From contig NZ_CP032229.1 in the NCBI RefSeq assembly GCF_004328625.1, positions 5,704,001 to 5,768,000 on the forward strand: a DNA stretch of 64,000 nt. The letters are read 5' to 3'. Under the pieces are notes generated by a model, which saw nothing but the letters and a program-made list of their open reading frames with translations, did not search any database and was not told the DNA's origin. The DNA is from Streptomyces seoulensis (GTDB lineage Bacteria; Actinomycetota; Actinomycetes; Streptomycetales; Streptomycetaceae). Each line of letters opens with the position of its first letter. Within the stretch, counting starts at the first letter, position 1. A program made the position numbers and the translations under genes. Below, piece after piece: positions 49,819 through 58,767 of the stretch.

Positions 49819-50688
49819 TCACTTCAGACCGCTGAGCACGATCCCCCGGACGTAATGGCGCTGGAGCAGCAGGAAGAGCACCAGCACCGGCAGGATGCTC
49901 AGGACCAGGCCCGCCATCACGATCGGCATCGTGCGCGTCGGGTCGACGTAGTCCTGTAGCAGCTGGATGCCGACCGGCAGCGTCATCACGTCCGGGTTGG
50001 CGGTCGACACCAGCAGCGCCCAGATGTACTCGTTCCACGCGTCGACGAACGTCAGCAGCCCCAGCGTCACCATGACCGGCTTGGTCTGCGGCACCACGAT
50101 CCGCCACCAGACCGCGAACTCCCCGGCGCCGTCGATCCGCGCGGCCTCCAGCACCTCGTCCGGGATCGAGACCATGAACTGGCGCATCAGGAAGATCCCG
50201 AAGCCGTTGACCAGGAACGGCATCGCCAGCGCCACGATGCTCACGGTCAGCCCCGCGCCCCCTCGGCCCAGCAGGTCGTTGCCGCCCGCCAGCGGCCAGT
50301 GCACCAGGATCAGGAAGTGCGGGATGAAGAAGAGGAACGGCGGGAACATCATCGTCGACAGCACCAGACGGAAGATGAAGTCCCGTCCGGGGAACCGGAG
50401 TTTGGCGAGCGCGTAGCCCGCGAGCGACGACGTCAGCAGCACGGACGCGTTGATCAGGGTGGTGGCGACGACGCTGTTGCGGAATAGCATGGGCAGATCG
50501 AGCTGGTCGACCGCAGCCCGGTAGTTGGACAGGTCGAACGCCTCGGGGAGGAACCGGTAGGGCAGCGTGCCCGACTCACCCGGCCCCTTGAACGAGGTCA
50601 TCACCATGTCCAGGAACGGCACCACCGTGAGCACGGCGCCCGTCACGACCAGTAGGTACGACAGCCACGGGAAACGGCGGCGGTTCAC
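49819..50688 (-). CDS. Sugar ABC transporter permease (MalG type)
   Basis: This 289-aa protein has six helices. LEAARIDGAGEFAVWWRIVVP is the EAA loop. GTG 50688 overlaps the upstream permease stop (GTGA) and has GGAGG upstream. It is the last gene of the namZ operon. No ATPase gene is present, so a shared ATPase is expected. Confidence 0.93.
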   Translation of the reverse strand: MNRRRFPWLSYLLVVTGAVLTVVPFLDMVMTSFKGPGESGTLPYRFLPEAFDLSNYRAAVDQLDLPMLFRNSVVATTLINASVLLTSSLAGYALAKLRFPGRDFIFRLVLSTMMFPPFLFFIPHFLILVHWPLAGGNDLLGRGGAGLTVSIVALAMPFLVNGFGIFLMRQFMVSIPDEVLEAARIDGAGEFAVWWRIVVPQTKPVMVTLGLLTFVDAWNEYIWALLVSTANPDVMTLPVGIQLLQDYVDPTRTMPIVMAGLVLSILPVLVLFLLLQRHYVRGIVLSGLK

Positions 50689-51653
50689 GCGTCCTCCCCC
50701 CTGCGCCGGAAGATCCACAACTGGGCCAGGGTGACGATCAAAATCACCACGAACAGCACGAAGGCGGCGGCACTCGCGGTGCCCCAGTCCCCGTAGGAGA
50801 ACGCCTGCCGGTACATCTCCAACGCCGCCACGTTGGTCGCGTCACCGGGGCCGCCCTTGGTCATCACGATGATCAGCGCGAACGACTGGAGCCCGGTGAT
50901 GAACTGGGTGACGCACACGAACAGCAGCGCCGGCCGCAGCAGCGGCAGCGTGATCCGCAGGAAGACGGTCACCGGCCCGGCGCCGTCCAGCGCGGCCGCC
51001 TCGTAGTACGACTCCGGGATGGACTTCAGCCCGGCGGTCAGGATGAGGATCGCCGACCCGACCGACGCCCACGCCTGGACCACCACCACCGCGGGCAGCG
51101 CGGTGTCCGGGTCCTGGAGGAACGCCACCGAGTCCAGCCCGACGGCGTTCAGCGCGCCGTTGACCAGGCCGCCCGGCTCGTACATGTACTTCCACACATT
51201 GCCGACGGCGACCACGGTCGTCACGATCGGCAGCAGGTACAGGGTGCGCCACAGCCCCTGGAAGCGCAGGTTGTCGATGCAGGTCGCGACCAGCACCGAG
51301 CCCGCCAGCGCCAGCGCCACCGTCCCCAGTGCGAACAGCAGGGTGTTGGTGAGGATCGGGGTGAGGAACGTCGAGCCGTCCGCGAACAGACTCGTGAAGT
51401 TGTCCAGGCCGACCGGCTTGATGTCGGCGAGGTCGAACCCCGCCCAGCGGGACATCGACAGCAGCAGCGCGAAGCCGAGCGGCAGGATCAGGAAGACGGC
51501 GAAGAACAGCAGCACCGGCGCGAGGAACAGATAGGCGACGACCGCCTGATGACGCCGGGCGCGGGCGCGGGGGTCCACGGCCGTCCGGGCCGGTTCGGCG
51601 GAGCGCGGGCGCGGGGGGCGCGCGGTCGTCTCCGGGGTCAGGGCGTTCACCAT
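50685..51653 (-). CDS. Sugar ABC transporter permease (MalF type)
   Basis: This 322-aa membrane protein has a Pro/Arg-rich N-terminal tail and six helices. The EAA loop is YYEAAALDGAGPVTVFLRITLPLL. It starts at the ATG at 51653, overlapping the lipoprotein gene end by seven bases. It forms the import channel with the next permease. Confidence 0.93.
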   Translation of the reverse strand: MVNALTPETTARPPRPRSAEPARTAVDPRARARRHQAVVAYLFLAPVLLFFAVFLILPLGFALLLSMSRWAGFDLADIKPVGLDNFTSLFADGSTFLTPILTNTLLFALGTVALALAGSVLVATCIDNLRFQGLWRTLYLLPIVTTVVAVGNVWKYMYEPGGLVNGALNAVGLDSVAFLQDPDTALPAVVVVQAWASVGSAILILTAGLKSIPESYYEAAALDGAGPVTVFLRITLPLLRPALLFVCVTQFITGLQSFALIIVMTKGGPGDATNVAALEMYRQAFSYGDWGTASAAAFVLFVVILIVTLAQLWIFRRRGEDA

Positions 51654-52966
51654 GAGCGCGACACCTCCTGGTCGACCTGGCGGCGGATGGTACGCAGCGA
51701 CTGCTCCACCGACTGCTGACCGGTCCACAGCGCCTCGACGTTCTTCCGCAGCAGCGACTTGGCCTGCTGCGCGCCCGGCACGTTAGGCTCCGGCACCGCG
51801 TATCCGAGCGCGTCGAGGAAGGGGCGCAGGTTGGGATCGCCGCCCTTGCCGAGCAGCGTCCGCATGTCGTCGGCGCGGCCCGTCAGCGAGCCCACCGACA
51901 CCTGGAGGGCACTCATCCGGGTCACCGTCGCTCCCTCGCCCACGCCCACCCGGTCGGTGTTGAGCCAGCGCAGGAACTCCCATGCCTCGCGCGGGTGTCG
52001 ACTGGAGGCGTTGACGCCGAGCATGAACCCGGTGGCGAGGGTGGCGGGCTTGTCGCCCAGCTCCGGGACGGGCACCGGAGCCACCGCCACATCCCGATAG
52101 GCGGCGCCCATCTGGGACTTGAGGCTGCCGGTCCACCATCCGGCACTGATCACCATCGCCACCTGCCCGGACTGGAACGCCTTGTAGACGTTGACGCCGG
52201 GCTCGCTCGCCCCCCGGCCGACCAGACGGTGCTCCAGTTCCAGCACGGCCCGCCCGGCCGGTGAGTCGATGGCGGTGCGCCTGCCGTCCCGGGACACGAA
52301 GGTGCCCCCGGCCGCGTTGAGCAGGGCGAGGGTCTGGCCGACAGTGGTGGAGTCGTCGTAGGTGGAGAGGCCGAAGCCCTGGACCAGGGTGTTGCCGTAC
52401 CGGTCGCGCCGGGTGGTGCGGTACGCGGTGTCCTCCAACTCCCGCCAAGTGCGCGGGGGATGGGTGATGCCGGATTCCCGGAGCAGGCGCTGGTTGTAGT
52501 AGAGGGCGTACGTCTGCGCCTCGGTGGGATAGCCGTAGACCTGGCCGTCGACCGAGGCCGAGCCGGCCGCCGCGGCGCCGTAGCCCCGGGTGATCTCCGC
52601 CGCGTCCTCGGGCGGGGCGGGGCGCAGCACCCCGGCGCGGACGAGCTGGCCGTTCCACAGGCAGTACGGCTGGAGGATGTCGGCGCCCTGGCCGGCCGCC
52701 TGCCGGACCATGAACGTGGTCAGCAGGTCGTTGAACTCCACCGCCTTGGTGCGGACCTTGACCCGGTCGTGCGTGGCGTTCCACTCGTCCACCGGCCCCT
52801 GAAGGGCCGCCTTCAGCTCACCGCTCGCATAGTGCGAGAGCAGGGTGAGGACGACCGGGTCGCCGGGCCGCCCGGTGCCCTGGCGCGGAGCGGCGCAGCC
52901 CGCCGCGAGCAGGGTGGCGGCGAGCGCGAAGCGGCGGCGGCTCAGCCCGTGCGGCGCCCCGGTCAC
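51647..52966 (-). CDS. ABC transporter sugar-binding lipoprotein with Tat-like signal
   Basis: This 439-aa solute-binding protein is of the SBP family 1. The N-terminus has SRRRFALAATLLAAGC: a twin-arginine motif followed by the lipobox AAGC (Cys at ~24), so it is probably exported folded by Tat and lipid-anchored. Typical carbohydrate-binding segments follow (VYGYPTEAQTYALYYNQRLL). GTG 52966 overlaps the GNAT stop and has GGGAGG upstream. With NamZ in the operon the ligand may be MurNAc or a muropeptide sugar. Confidence 0.9.
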   Translation of the reverse strand: MTGAPHGLSRRRFALAATLLAAGCAAPRQGTGRPGDPVVLTLLSHYASGELKAALQGPVDEWNATHDRVKVRTKAVEFNDLLTTFMVRQAAGQGADILQPYCLWNGQLVRAGVLRPAPPEDAAEITRGYGAAAAGSASVDGQVYGYPTEAQTYALYYNQRLLRESGITHPPRTWRELEDTAYRTTRRDRYGNTLVQGFGLSTYDDSTTVGQTLALLNAAGGTFVSRDGRRTAIDSPAGRAVLELEHRLVGRGASEPGVNVYKAFQSGQVAMVISAGWWTGSLKSQMGAAYRDVAVAPVPVPELGDKPATLATGFMLGVNASSRHPREAWEFLRWLNTDRVGVGEGATVTRMSALQVSVGSLTGRADDMRTLLGKGGDPNLRPFLDALGYAVPEPNVPGAQQAKSLLRKNVEALWTGQQSVEQSLRTIRRQVDQEVSRSW

Positions 52967-53943
52967 CGGGCCGCCTCCCGGCGCAGCACCCGGAACACCC
53001 GCGTCGTGCCGAACCCGGCCCGGCGGTACAGCCGGGCCGCCGACGAGTCGTGATCGGTCCACAGGAACCACGCCGACCCCGCGCCCAGCGCCCGCATCCG
53101 CTCCAGGACCAGATGCAGCAGCACGTTGCCGAGGCCGGTGCCACGCATCTCGTCCAGCACCCCGAACGGCCCGAACCGCTCGATCGCCGACTCGTACGCG
53201 CCGTGCATCGCCCAGCCCACCAGCCGGCCCGAGGGGTCCCGCGCGACCACGATCCGGTCCAGCGGGGCGCCGTGCAGCAGACACTCCCGGATCGCGCGCG
53301 CCCAGTCCGGCACGAAGTGGACGGCGGCCAGCGCGAGGAGCGCGGGCAGGTCGTCATCGGTGGGGGTCCCGAACTCGTAGCCCTGCAAGATCAGTTCACC
53401 GACCCGACGCGTGACCTCCGGCGGGAAGGCGTAGTCGGTCAGCGAGCGGTCCATCGCCACCGCCTCGTCCACCGTGTGGAAGCCCATGGACTCCAGCAGA
53501 GCGGCCGCCTCCGGGTAGGTCCCGGCGTCCAGACCGGGGAGGAAGTAGTTCGGGGTGTACGGGGCGAAGTCGACGCGGGTGCGGCCGTGGGCGAGCAGCC
53601 AGTCCAGGGTGTCGGTGAGCAACTGCCTTCCCACACCGCGTCCTCGGGCGGCCGGGTCGACGAAGAAGAAGGGGAGCCAGCCCTGTTCGGGTTCCAGGTC
53701 GGTGCCGGTCATCGGGGTCAGCCGGCGTACCGCGTAGGCCGCGCCGACCAGGCGCCCGTCCTCCTCCGCCACCCGCAGGCCGGCCGGGTCGAAGTTGGCG
53801 TCGAGCAGCACCAGGGAGCGGAAGCGGTCCGCGGTGACCGGGTCGGCGGGCGCGCTCCGGCACCACGCCGCCACCAGCGGCGGACCGTCACCCGGCCGGA
53901 ACCCGCGGATCAGGGTCCGGGCCCTCGTCGTGGGATCGGTCAT
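52963..53943 (-). CDS. Double-domain GNAT acetyltransferase
   Basis: The protein is 326 aa. Residues ~10-160 are a complete GNAT domain (VDPAARGRGVGRQLLTDTLDWLL, acetyl-CoA loop). Residues ~185-320 are a second, also with an acetyl-CoA-type loop (LDEMRGTGLGNVLLHLVLERM). Each has its own RG-x-G loop. The acceptor is unknown; placed between NamZ and the sugar transporter, an amino-sugar substrate is conceivable. ATG 53943, 15 bp after namZ. Confidence 0.88.
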   Translation of the reverse strand: MTDPTTRARTLIRGFRPGDGPPLVAAWCRSAPADPVTADRFRSLVLLDANFDPAGLRVAEEDGRLVGAAYAVRRLTPMTGTDLEPEQGWLPFFFVDPAARGRGVGRQLLTDTLDWLLAHGRTRVDFAPYTPNYFLPGLDAGTYPEAAALLESMGFHTVDEAVAMDRSLTDYAFPPEVTRRVGELILQGYEFGTPTDDDLPALLALAAVHFVPDWARAIRECLLHGAPLDRIVVARDPSGRLVGWAMHGAYESAIERFGPFGVLDEMRGTGLGNVLLHLVLERMRALGAGSAWFLWTDHDSSAARLYRRAGFGTTRVFRVLRREAAR

Positions 53944-53958
53944 CGACGTCCTTCCGTG

Positions 53959-55125
53959 TCAGGAGTAGAGGAGTACGTCGTCTCCGGCCCATCGGCCGGG
54001 CGGCGCGGGTGCCTCGCACAGCGTCAGCGGGTCCTCGCCCGCGTCGACCGTCCGCCGCAGTTCGTCGGAGCCCCAGAGGCGGTCGATGAAGTCGCCGGAC
54101 CAGGCGAAGTCGTCCGGGTAGAGCCGTCGCAGGGTGCCGAGCATGGCGACGGCGGTGCGCACGGGCGCGAACGCCTCGCGGTCGGTGACATGGAGCTGGA
54201 CCCCGCGCACGGGCCGTCCGGCGTGCTTGTCGAAGGTCGGCACATAGCGCACCTCCCTGAAGTGCACGCCGGGTAGGCCGAGTTCAGTGAGCGCGGGGGC
54301 GAAGCTGGCGTCGACGTACGGTGCGCCGACGGTCTCGAAGGGCTGGGTGGTGCCCCGGCCCTCGGAGACGTTGGTGCCCTCGAACAGGCAGGTGCCGGGG
54401 TAGACGACGGCGGTGGCGTACGTCGGCATGTTGGGGGAGGGCGCGATCCAGGGGAGGCCGGTGGTCTCCGCGTCCATCTCCCGCCGCCACCCGGCCGCCT
54501 TGATCACCGTCAAGTCGGCCTGACGTCCGACGACTTCGGCCACCGCCGACCTGTTGACGAACCAGGCCAGCTCCCCGCAGGTCAGCCCGTGCCGGATCGG
54601 CACCGGCGCCCGCCCGACGAAGCTCGCGAACGCCGGGTCGAGCACCGGGCCCTCGCTGACCAGGCCGCCGAGCGGATTGGGCCGGTCGGCCACCACGAAC
54701 CGCACGCCGGTGCGCGCGGCCGAGACCATCAGGTCGAACATCGTCCACACATAGGTGTAGAAGCGCGCCCCGACGTCCTGGAGGTCGTACACCAGCGCGT
54801 CCACGCCGCTGTTGATCAGCAGCTTGTCGAGCCGGTCGCCGTCGCGGCGATAGGTGTCGTAGACCGGCAGCCCGGTGGCCGGGTCGGTCTCGTCCGGCTC
54901 GCCTGCGCCCGCCTGGGCGGTGCCGTACAGCCCGTGTTCGGGGCCGAACAGGGCGGCCAGGTTGACGCCCGCCTCCAGCAGGGCGGGCGCCGTCGGGCTC
55001 AAGTCGGGCAGCACACACGTGTGGTTGGTCACCAGCCCGAGCCGGCCGGGCCCGGCGAGGCCGGGCACCGCGCAGAGCCGGGCGATCCCGGTCGTCACCG
55101 TGGAGCGGTCGTCCGCACTACTCAT
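53959..55125 (-). CDS. namZ: NamZ-type exo-beta-N-acetylmuramidase (DUF1343)
   Basis: This 388-aa protein has LGLVTNHTCVLPDLSP, the FGPEHGLYGTAQAGAGE block with the likely catalytic Glu, VYDLQDVGARFYTYVWTMFDL and VYPGTCLFEGTNVSEGRGT. These are signatures of DUF1343, the family of B. subtilis NamZ that releases MurNAc from the end of peptidoglycan fragments. No signal peptide is seen, so location is unclear. The start lies in a 14-bp tandem duplication (see findings). It leads the operon with GNAT and an ABC importer. Confidence 0.88.
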   Translation of the reverse strand: MSSADDRSTVTTGIARLCAVPGLAGPGRLGLVTNHTCVLPDLSPTAPALLEAGVNLAALFGPEHGLYGTAQAGAGEPDETDPATGLPVYDTYRRDGDRLDKLLINSGVDALVYDLQDVGARFYTYVWTMFDLMVSAARTGVRFVVADRPNPLGGLVSEGPVLDPAFASFVGRAPVPIRHGLTCGELAWFVNRSAVAEVVGRQADLTVIKAAGWRREMDAETTGLPWIAPSPNMPTYATAVVYPGTCLFEGTNVSEGRGTTQPFETVGAPYVDASFAPALTELGLPGVHFREVRYVPTFDKHAGRPVRGVQLHVTDREAFAPVRTAVAMLGTLRRLYPDDFAWSGDFIDRLWGSDELRRTVDAGEDPLTLCEAPAPPGRWAGDDVLLYS

Positions 55126-55144
55126 TCTTCACTACTCATTCTTC
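55117..55144. repeat. 14-bp tandem duplication at the namZ start
   Basis: ACTACTCATTCTTC occurs at 55117-55130 and 55131-55144. Each copy contains an ATG on the minus strand. The outer copy gives a 5-codon ORF whose TGA overlaps the real namZ ATG. Confidence 0.85.
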
Positions 55145-55294
55145 GCCCCTTATCGGAAATTCTCTTGAATGTCCCGGAATTGGGCAATGCTGCGGACACT
55201 ACCTGCCGGTACCTACGACTCCCCGGCGACGACGTTCGCCCGTCAGGGTGGAAACCCGTTCGACTCCGCCCCCATCGCGGACGATCATCAGCTC

Positions 55295-55759
55295 ATGCCA
55301 CTGAGAGACACCCTCGCCCGAGTCGACGAGGACCTGGCCGCCGGCCGCGTCCCCGTCGCGCGCCAGCGTCTGCGCGGACTGGTGTCGTCGTTCCCGCACG
55401 ATCCGGTGCTCCGCCGCCGCCTCGCCGAGGTGTACCGGCTGTACGGCGAACCCGCCCAGGCGGGCCGGTGGATGTACCTGGAGGAGGACCGCGACACGGC
55501 CGAGACCGCCGCCTTCGAGGCGTGGTACCCCAGCCCCGCGCGGCGCCGGGCCGCGCTTCGCTGGGACGGCGCGGAATCGCTCGCCCCGACGGAGTTCGCC
55601 AGGGAGCAACTGGCGGCGCTGACCGTCCCGCAACCGGAAGCCGGGAAAAGTTCCGGTCACGCGGACGCCAAGGGCTCCCTGGCGGCGCTCGGGTGTCTGG
55701 TACTGGCCCTCGCATTCCTGGCGATCTGGGTGATCGGCGTCATCGCCCTCTTCCGGTGA
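55295..55759 (+). CDS. DUF6584-like protein with a C-terminal membrane helix
   Basis: This 154-aa protein has DTLARVDEDLAAGRVPVARQRL and RRRLAEVYRLYGEPAQAGRWMYLEEDRD, a helical, TPR-like N-terminal region of the type found in DUF6584. One C-terminal transmembrane helix is LGCLVLALAFLAIWVIGVI. ATG 55295 is used; the upstream open frame to 55169 does not look coding. It is divergent from namZ. Function is unknown. Confidence 0.78.
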   Translation: MPLRDTLARVDEDLAAGRVPVARQRLRGLVSSFPHDPVLRRRLAEVYRLYGEPAQAGRWMYLEEDRDTAETAAFEAWYPSPARRRAALRWDGAESLAPTEFAREQLAALTVPQPEAGKSSGHADAKGSLAALGCLVLALAFLAIWVIGVIALFR

Positions 55760-56116
55760 CCGCATCCGGTTGGCTGGAAAGGGTTCCCTCCCGAGGGGGT
55801 TGACGCCGTGCGGGGGGTTTGCGGCAGCTACCACGATGGCGGGGTATCGGGGGCGCATGGGGTATTTCCGGGCCCGTTACCAGCGGTTGAGCCGTCCGCC
55901 CCTCTATCACGCCCCGCCGCCGCAGTGGTTGCTTCACGACGACTTCAGGTCCGGGGCCCCAGGAGGGGCCATTCGGAACGTGGCGCACTCCGGTGTGACT
56001 AGCATGTGGGCGTAACCGGCTGGAAGATCGCCTTCCTCCTAGGGCGGCCGCTTCCGGACCCGCGATCGAGGCGTTCGGTCGCCGATTCTTCTGCTCGCAG
56101 ACCGAGGGACCGCGGA
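55760..56116. other. Intergenic region before the conservon
   Basis: The 357-bp gap has no convincing gene. TTGACG at 55800-55805 and TAGCAT at 56000-56005 are loose promoter candidates. The frame from 55770 is shadow-like. Confidence 0.4.
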
Positions 56117-57889
56117 ATGTCAGTTCCTGCACCGTCCGTTCAACACCGCTCGACGGCAGCCCGGCGCGGCTCGTGGGCGGTGCCCGCGGCCGTGATGGCG
56201 GTGACCGCCGTCGCGGTCGCCGTCGCGGTCGGGTTGTCGCCGTCCGGTACGCACAGATGGACGCTCGTCGTCGCGGGCGCGGGCTGGGTGTGTGTCGCCG
56301 TGGCGGTGCTCGCCGGACACCTCCTCGTCCGCCGCGCCCGGCTCGCCGCCGTCACCCAGGCCGCCGAGAACGACCGGCTCCGCGCACAGGCCCAGCAGAC
56401 GGCCGCGCAGACCGGCCACCTGGTCAACGTCACGCTGCCCTCCCTGCACAACCTGGTGCTGGCCGGCAGCGGCGCCGCCGACGCGCTCGCGGGCGTGTCG
56501 ATGCCCAACGACCAGAACCTGCGCCGGCTCGCCCAGCTCTCCGCCGGCGCCCTGGAGGAGGCCGTGGGCCGCGCGGCCGCCGCCGACGAGGAGTCCCGGC
56601 AGACCCAGGACGCCCTCAACGAGGTGCTGGCCGAGGTGGACCGGCTCGGCCGGGAAACGCTGCCCGCCGCCGTCACCCTGCTCGCCGAGGGCCGCTCGGC
56701 CGACACCGTGCTCGGTGAACTCGCCCTGCCCCAGATGCCGTTGATGCACGACCTGAGCGAGCTGTTCGTCCGCGAACTCGCGCGCAGCGAGCGGCGCGCG
56801 GGCGGAGCCCGGATCGCCTCCACCAAGGCGCTCAGCCGGGTCCAGGCCAAGGCCGTCAGCATGCTCGCCGACCTGCGGGCGATGCAGGACGAGCACGACG
56901 GCAAGATGCTCGGCGACCTCATGCGGCTGGACCACAAGACCTCCCAGCTCGTGCTGATCGCCGACCGGCTGGCGCTGCTCATGGGCGGCAAGACCAGCCG
57001 TACCTGGAACAAGCCGATCCGGATGGAGAGCATCCTCCGGGGCGCCATCGGCCGTATCGCCGCCTACCAGCGGGTCCGGCTGCACTTCACCTCCCAGGCC
57101 GCGATCTCCGGGTTCGCCGCCGAGGGCGTGATGCACCTCCTCGCCGAACTGATCGACAACGCCGCCAACTTCTCCCCGCCCACCGACGAGGTCCACGTCT
57201 ACGTCGAGGAGCACCGGGCCGGGATCGTCGTCACCGTCGAGGACAGCGGACTGACCATGTCCGAGGCGGCGATGCGGCACGCCGCGGGTGCGGTGGCCGG
57301 CAGCATGGCCGACCTCGCCTCCCTCCAGGGCACCCGGCTCGGCCTCGCCGTGGTCGGACTGCTCGCGCTCAAGTACCGGATCAACGTCAGCTACCGGCCC
57401 TCCTCGCGCGGCGGCACCGGCGTGGTCGTCCTGCTGCCCCGGCACCTCATCGCGCAGCAGCGCGACCCGTGGCCCGCGCAGCAGCGCGAGGCGGCACAGA
57501 CGACCGCCGCCCGGCCGGTCCCGGCCCCCGAGGCGCCGGCCCCCGTCGCCGATGCCCCCGTCTTCGAGGCACCGGTCATCGAGGCACCGGTCAGCGAGCC
57601 GCCCGTACGCCCCGAGCCGCCCGTCATCGTGCCGGAGGTACCCGGGCAGACCCGGCACGAGCCGCCGGCCGCCGCCGCGCCCGCCGCCACCCCGAACGGG
57701 CTCCCCGTGCGCAAACCCGGCCGCACCATGAGCGACGCCGAGCGCGCCCAGCGCCCCGCGAGCGAGCCCACCCCGCCCCGCAAGCGGCCCGTGCACGACG
57801 TCGGCTCCCGCTTCGGCGCCTTCCACCGCTCGCGCAAGGGCGACACCCTGGGCGGCCGCCCCGACCCCCAGCCGCCGACCGCCGGTTAA
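56117..57889 (+). CDS. cvnA: Conservon sensor-like protein CvnA
   Basis: The protein is 590 aa. Two helices (residues ~20-40 and ~50-72) anchor it in the membrane. The cytosolic part has a coiled-coil helix and a HATPase_c domain (HLLAELIDNAANFSPPTDEVHVYVE is the N box; later G boxes are weak). The C-terminal 130 residues are Pro/Ala-rich. Conservon A proteins resemble histidine kinases but signal through a G-protein-like complex with CvnB-D. It is the first gene of the operon. Confidence 0.9.
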   Translation: MSVPAPSVQHRSTAARRGSWAVPAAVMAVTAVAVAVAVGLSPSGTHRWTLVVAGAGWVCVAVAVLAGHLLVRRARLAAVTQAAENDRLRAQAQQTAAQTGHLVNVTLPSLHNLVLAGSGAADALAGVSMPNDQNLRRLAQLSAGALEEAVGRAAAADEESRQTQDALNEVLAEVDRLGRETLPAAVTLLAEGRSADTVLGELALPQMPLMHDLSELFVRELARSERRAGGARIASTKALSRVQAKAVSMLADLRAMQDEHDGKMLGDLMRLDHKTSQLVLIADRLALLMGGKTSRTWNKPIRMESILRGAIGRIAAYQRVRLHFTSQAAISGFAAEGVMHLLAELIDNAANFSPPTDEVHVYVEEHRAGIVVTVEDSGLTMSEAAMRHAAGAVAGSMADLASLQGTRLGLAVVGLLALKYRINVSYRPSSRGGTGVVVLLPRHLIAQQRDPWPAQQREAAQTTAARPVPAPEAPAPVADAPVFEAPVIEAPVSEPPVRPEPPVIVPEVPGQTRHEPPAAAAPAATPNGLPVRKPGRTMSDAERAQRPASEPTPPRKRPVHDVGSRFGAFHRSRKGDTLGGRPDPQPPTAG

Positions 57890-57964
57890 GCACCCCAAGC
57901 CCCGCCGGGCCCGCGCCCGGCAGCCACGCCCCCCTCGTGCCCATGAGATTGGAGGAACGGGCCG

Positions 57965-58423
57965 GTGGCCGATCAGCCGGACACCACCGTCCCATCACCC
58001 ATCATGCAGACCACCGACAACAGCCTCGTCTGGCTACTGCAGAACCTGCTGGAGCAGACGCCCGGTGCCCGGCACGCCCTGGTCCTCTCACGCGACGGCC
58101 TCAAGCTGTGCTGGACCCCCGACCTGGCCGCGGATCAGGCCGACCAGCTCGCCGCGATCTGCTCCGGCCTCCAGGCCCTGTCCCACGGCGCGTCCGTGGA
58201 GTTCGGGGACGGCTCCGGCGGCGTGCTGCACGCCATGACCGCGTTCCACGGCGGCCTGCTCTGCATCGTCGGCGCCGGTGAGGGCGCGCACCTCGCGGTC
58301 GTCGCCGCCGAGGACGCCGACCCCGGCCGCCTCGGCGAGGAGATGACCGGGCTCGTCGACAAGATCGGCGAGCATCTGCGGGCCGCGCCCCGGCAGCCGT
58401 TCCAAGGGAGTACCCGGCCGTGA
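57965..58423 (+). CDS. cvnB: Conservon roadblock/LC7 protein CvnB
   Basis: This 152-aa roadblock-fold protein has VWLLQNLLEQTPGARHALVLSRDGL at the start and GGLLCIVGAGEGAHLAVVA in the middle. In conservons it acts with CvnA and CvnD, like a GTPase-activating or scaffold subunit. GTG 57965 has GGAGG upstream. It ends four bases inside cvnC. Confidence 0.92.
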   Translation: MADQPDTTVPSPIMQTTDNSLVWLLQNLLEQTPGARHALVLSRDGLKLCWTPDLAADQADQLAAICSGLQALSHGASVEFGDGSGGVLHAMTAFHGGLLCIVGAGEGAHLAVVAAEDADPGRLGEEMTGLVDKIGEHLRAAPRQPFQGSTRP

Positions 58424-58767
58424 CCCGCAAGCCGGTGGACACCGGTGCCCCCGACCGGCTCTACACGGTCACGAACGGGCGCAGCAGCGTCGACGACACC
58501 CTGGACCTGGTCACGCTCATCGTCGCGGAGTGCCAGCCCACCACGGGAATGCAGTCGGAGCACGCCCGCATCCTGACCCTGTGCCGGCACCCCACATCGG
58601 TGGTGGAGATCTCCGCCGAGCTGGAACTGCCGATCACGGTCTGCCGCATCCTGCTGGCCGACCTGCTCGACACCGGCCGGATCACCGCACGCCACCCACC
58701 CGTGAACCCCTCGCTCCCCGATCCCGCCCTTCTCAAGGAAGTGCTCCATGGGCTCCGCAATCTCTGA
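58420..58767 (+). CDS. cvnC: Conservon DUF742 protein CvnC
   Basis: This 115-aa protein has RLYTVTNGRS at the start and LCRHPTSVVEISAELELPITVCRILLADLL, a winged-helix-like region of DUF742. GTG 58420 overlaps the cvnB stop by four bases, and its end overlaps cvnD by 20 bases, so translation is coupled. Confidence 0.92.
   Translation: MTRKPVDTGAPDRLYTVTNGRSSVDDTLDLVTLIVAECQPTTGMQSEHARILTLCRHPTSVVEISAELELPITVCRILLADLLDTGRITARHPPVNPSLPDPALLKEVLHGLRNL

Noticed and set aside
55169..55294. N-terminal extension of the DUF6584-like protein
   Set aside because: The stretch lacks coding bias and the conserved DTLARVDEDLAAG begins at ATG 55295.
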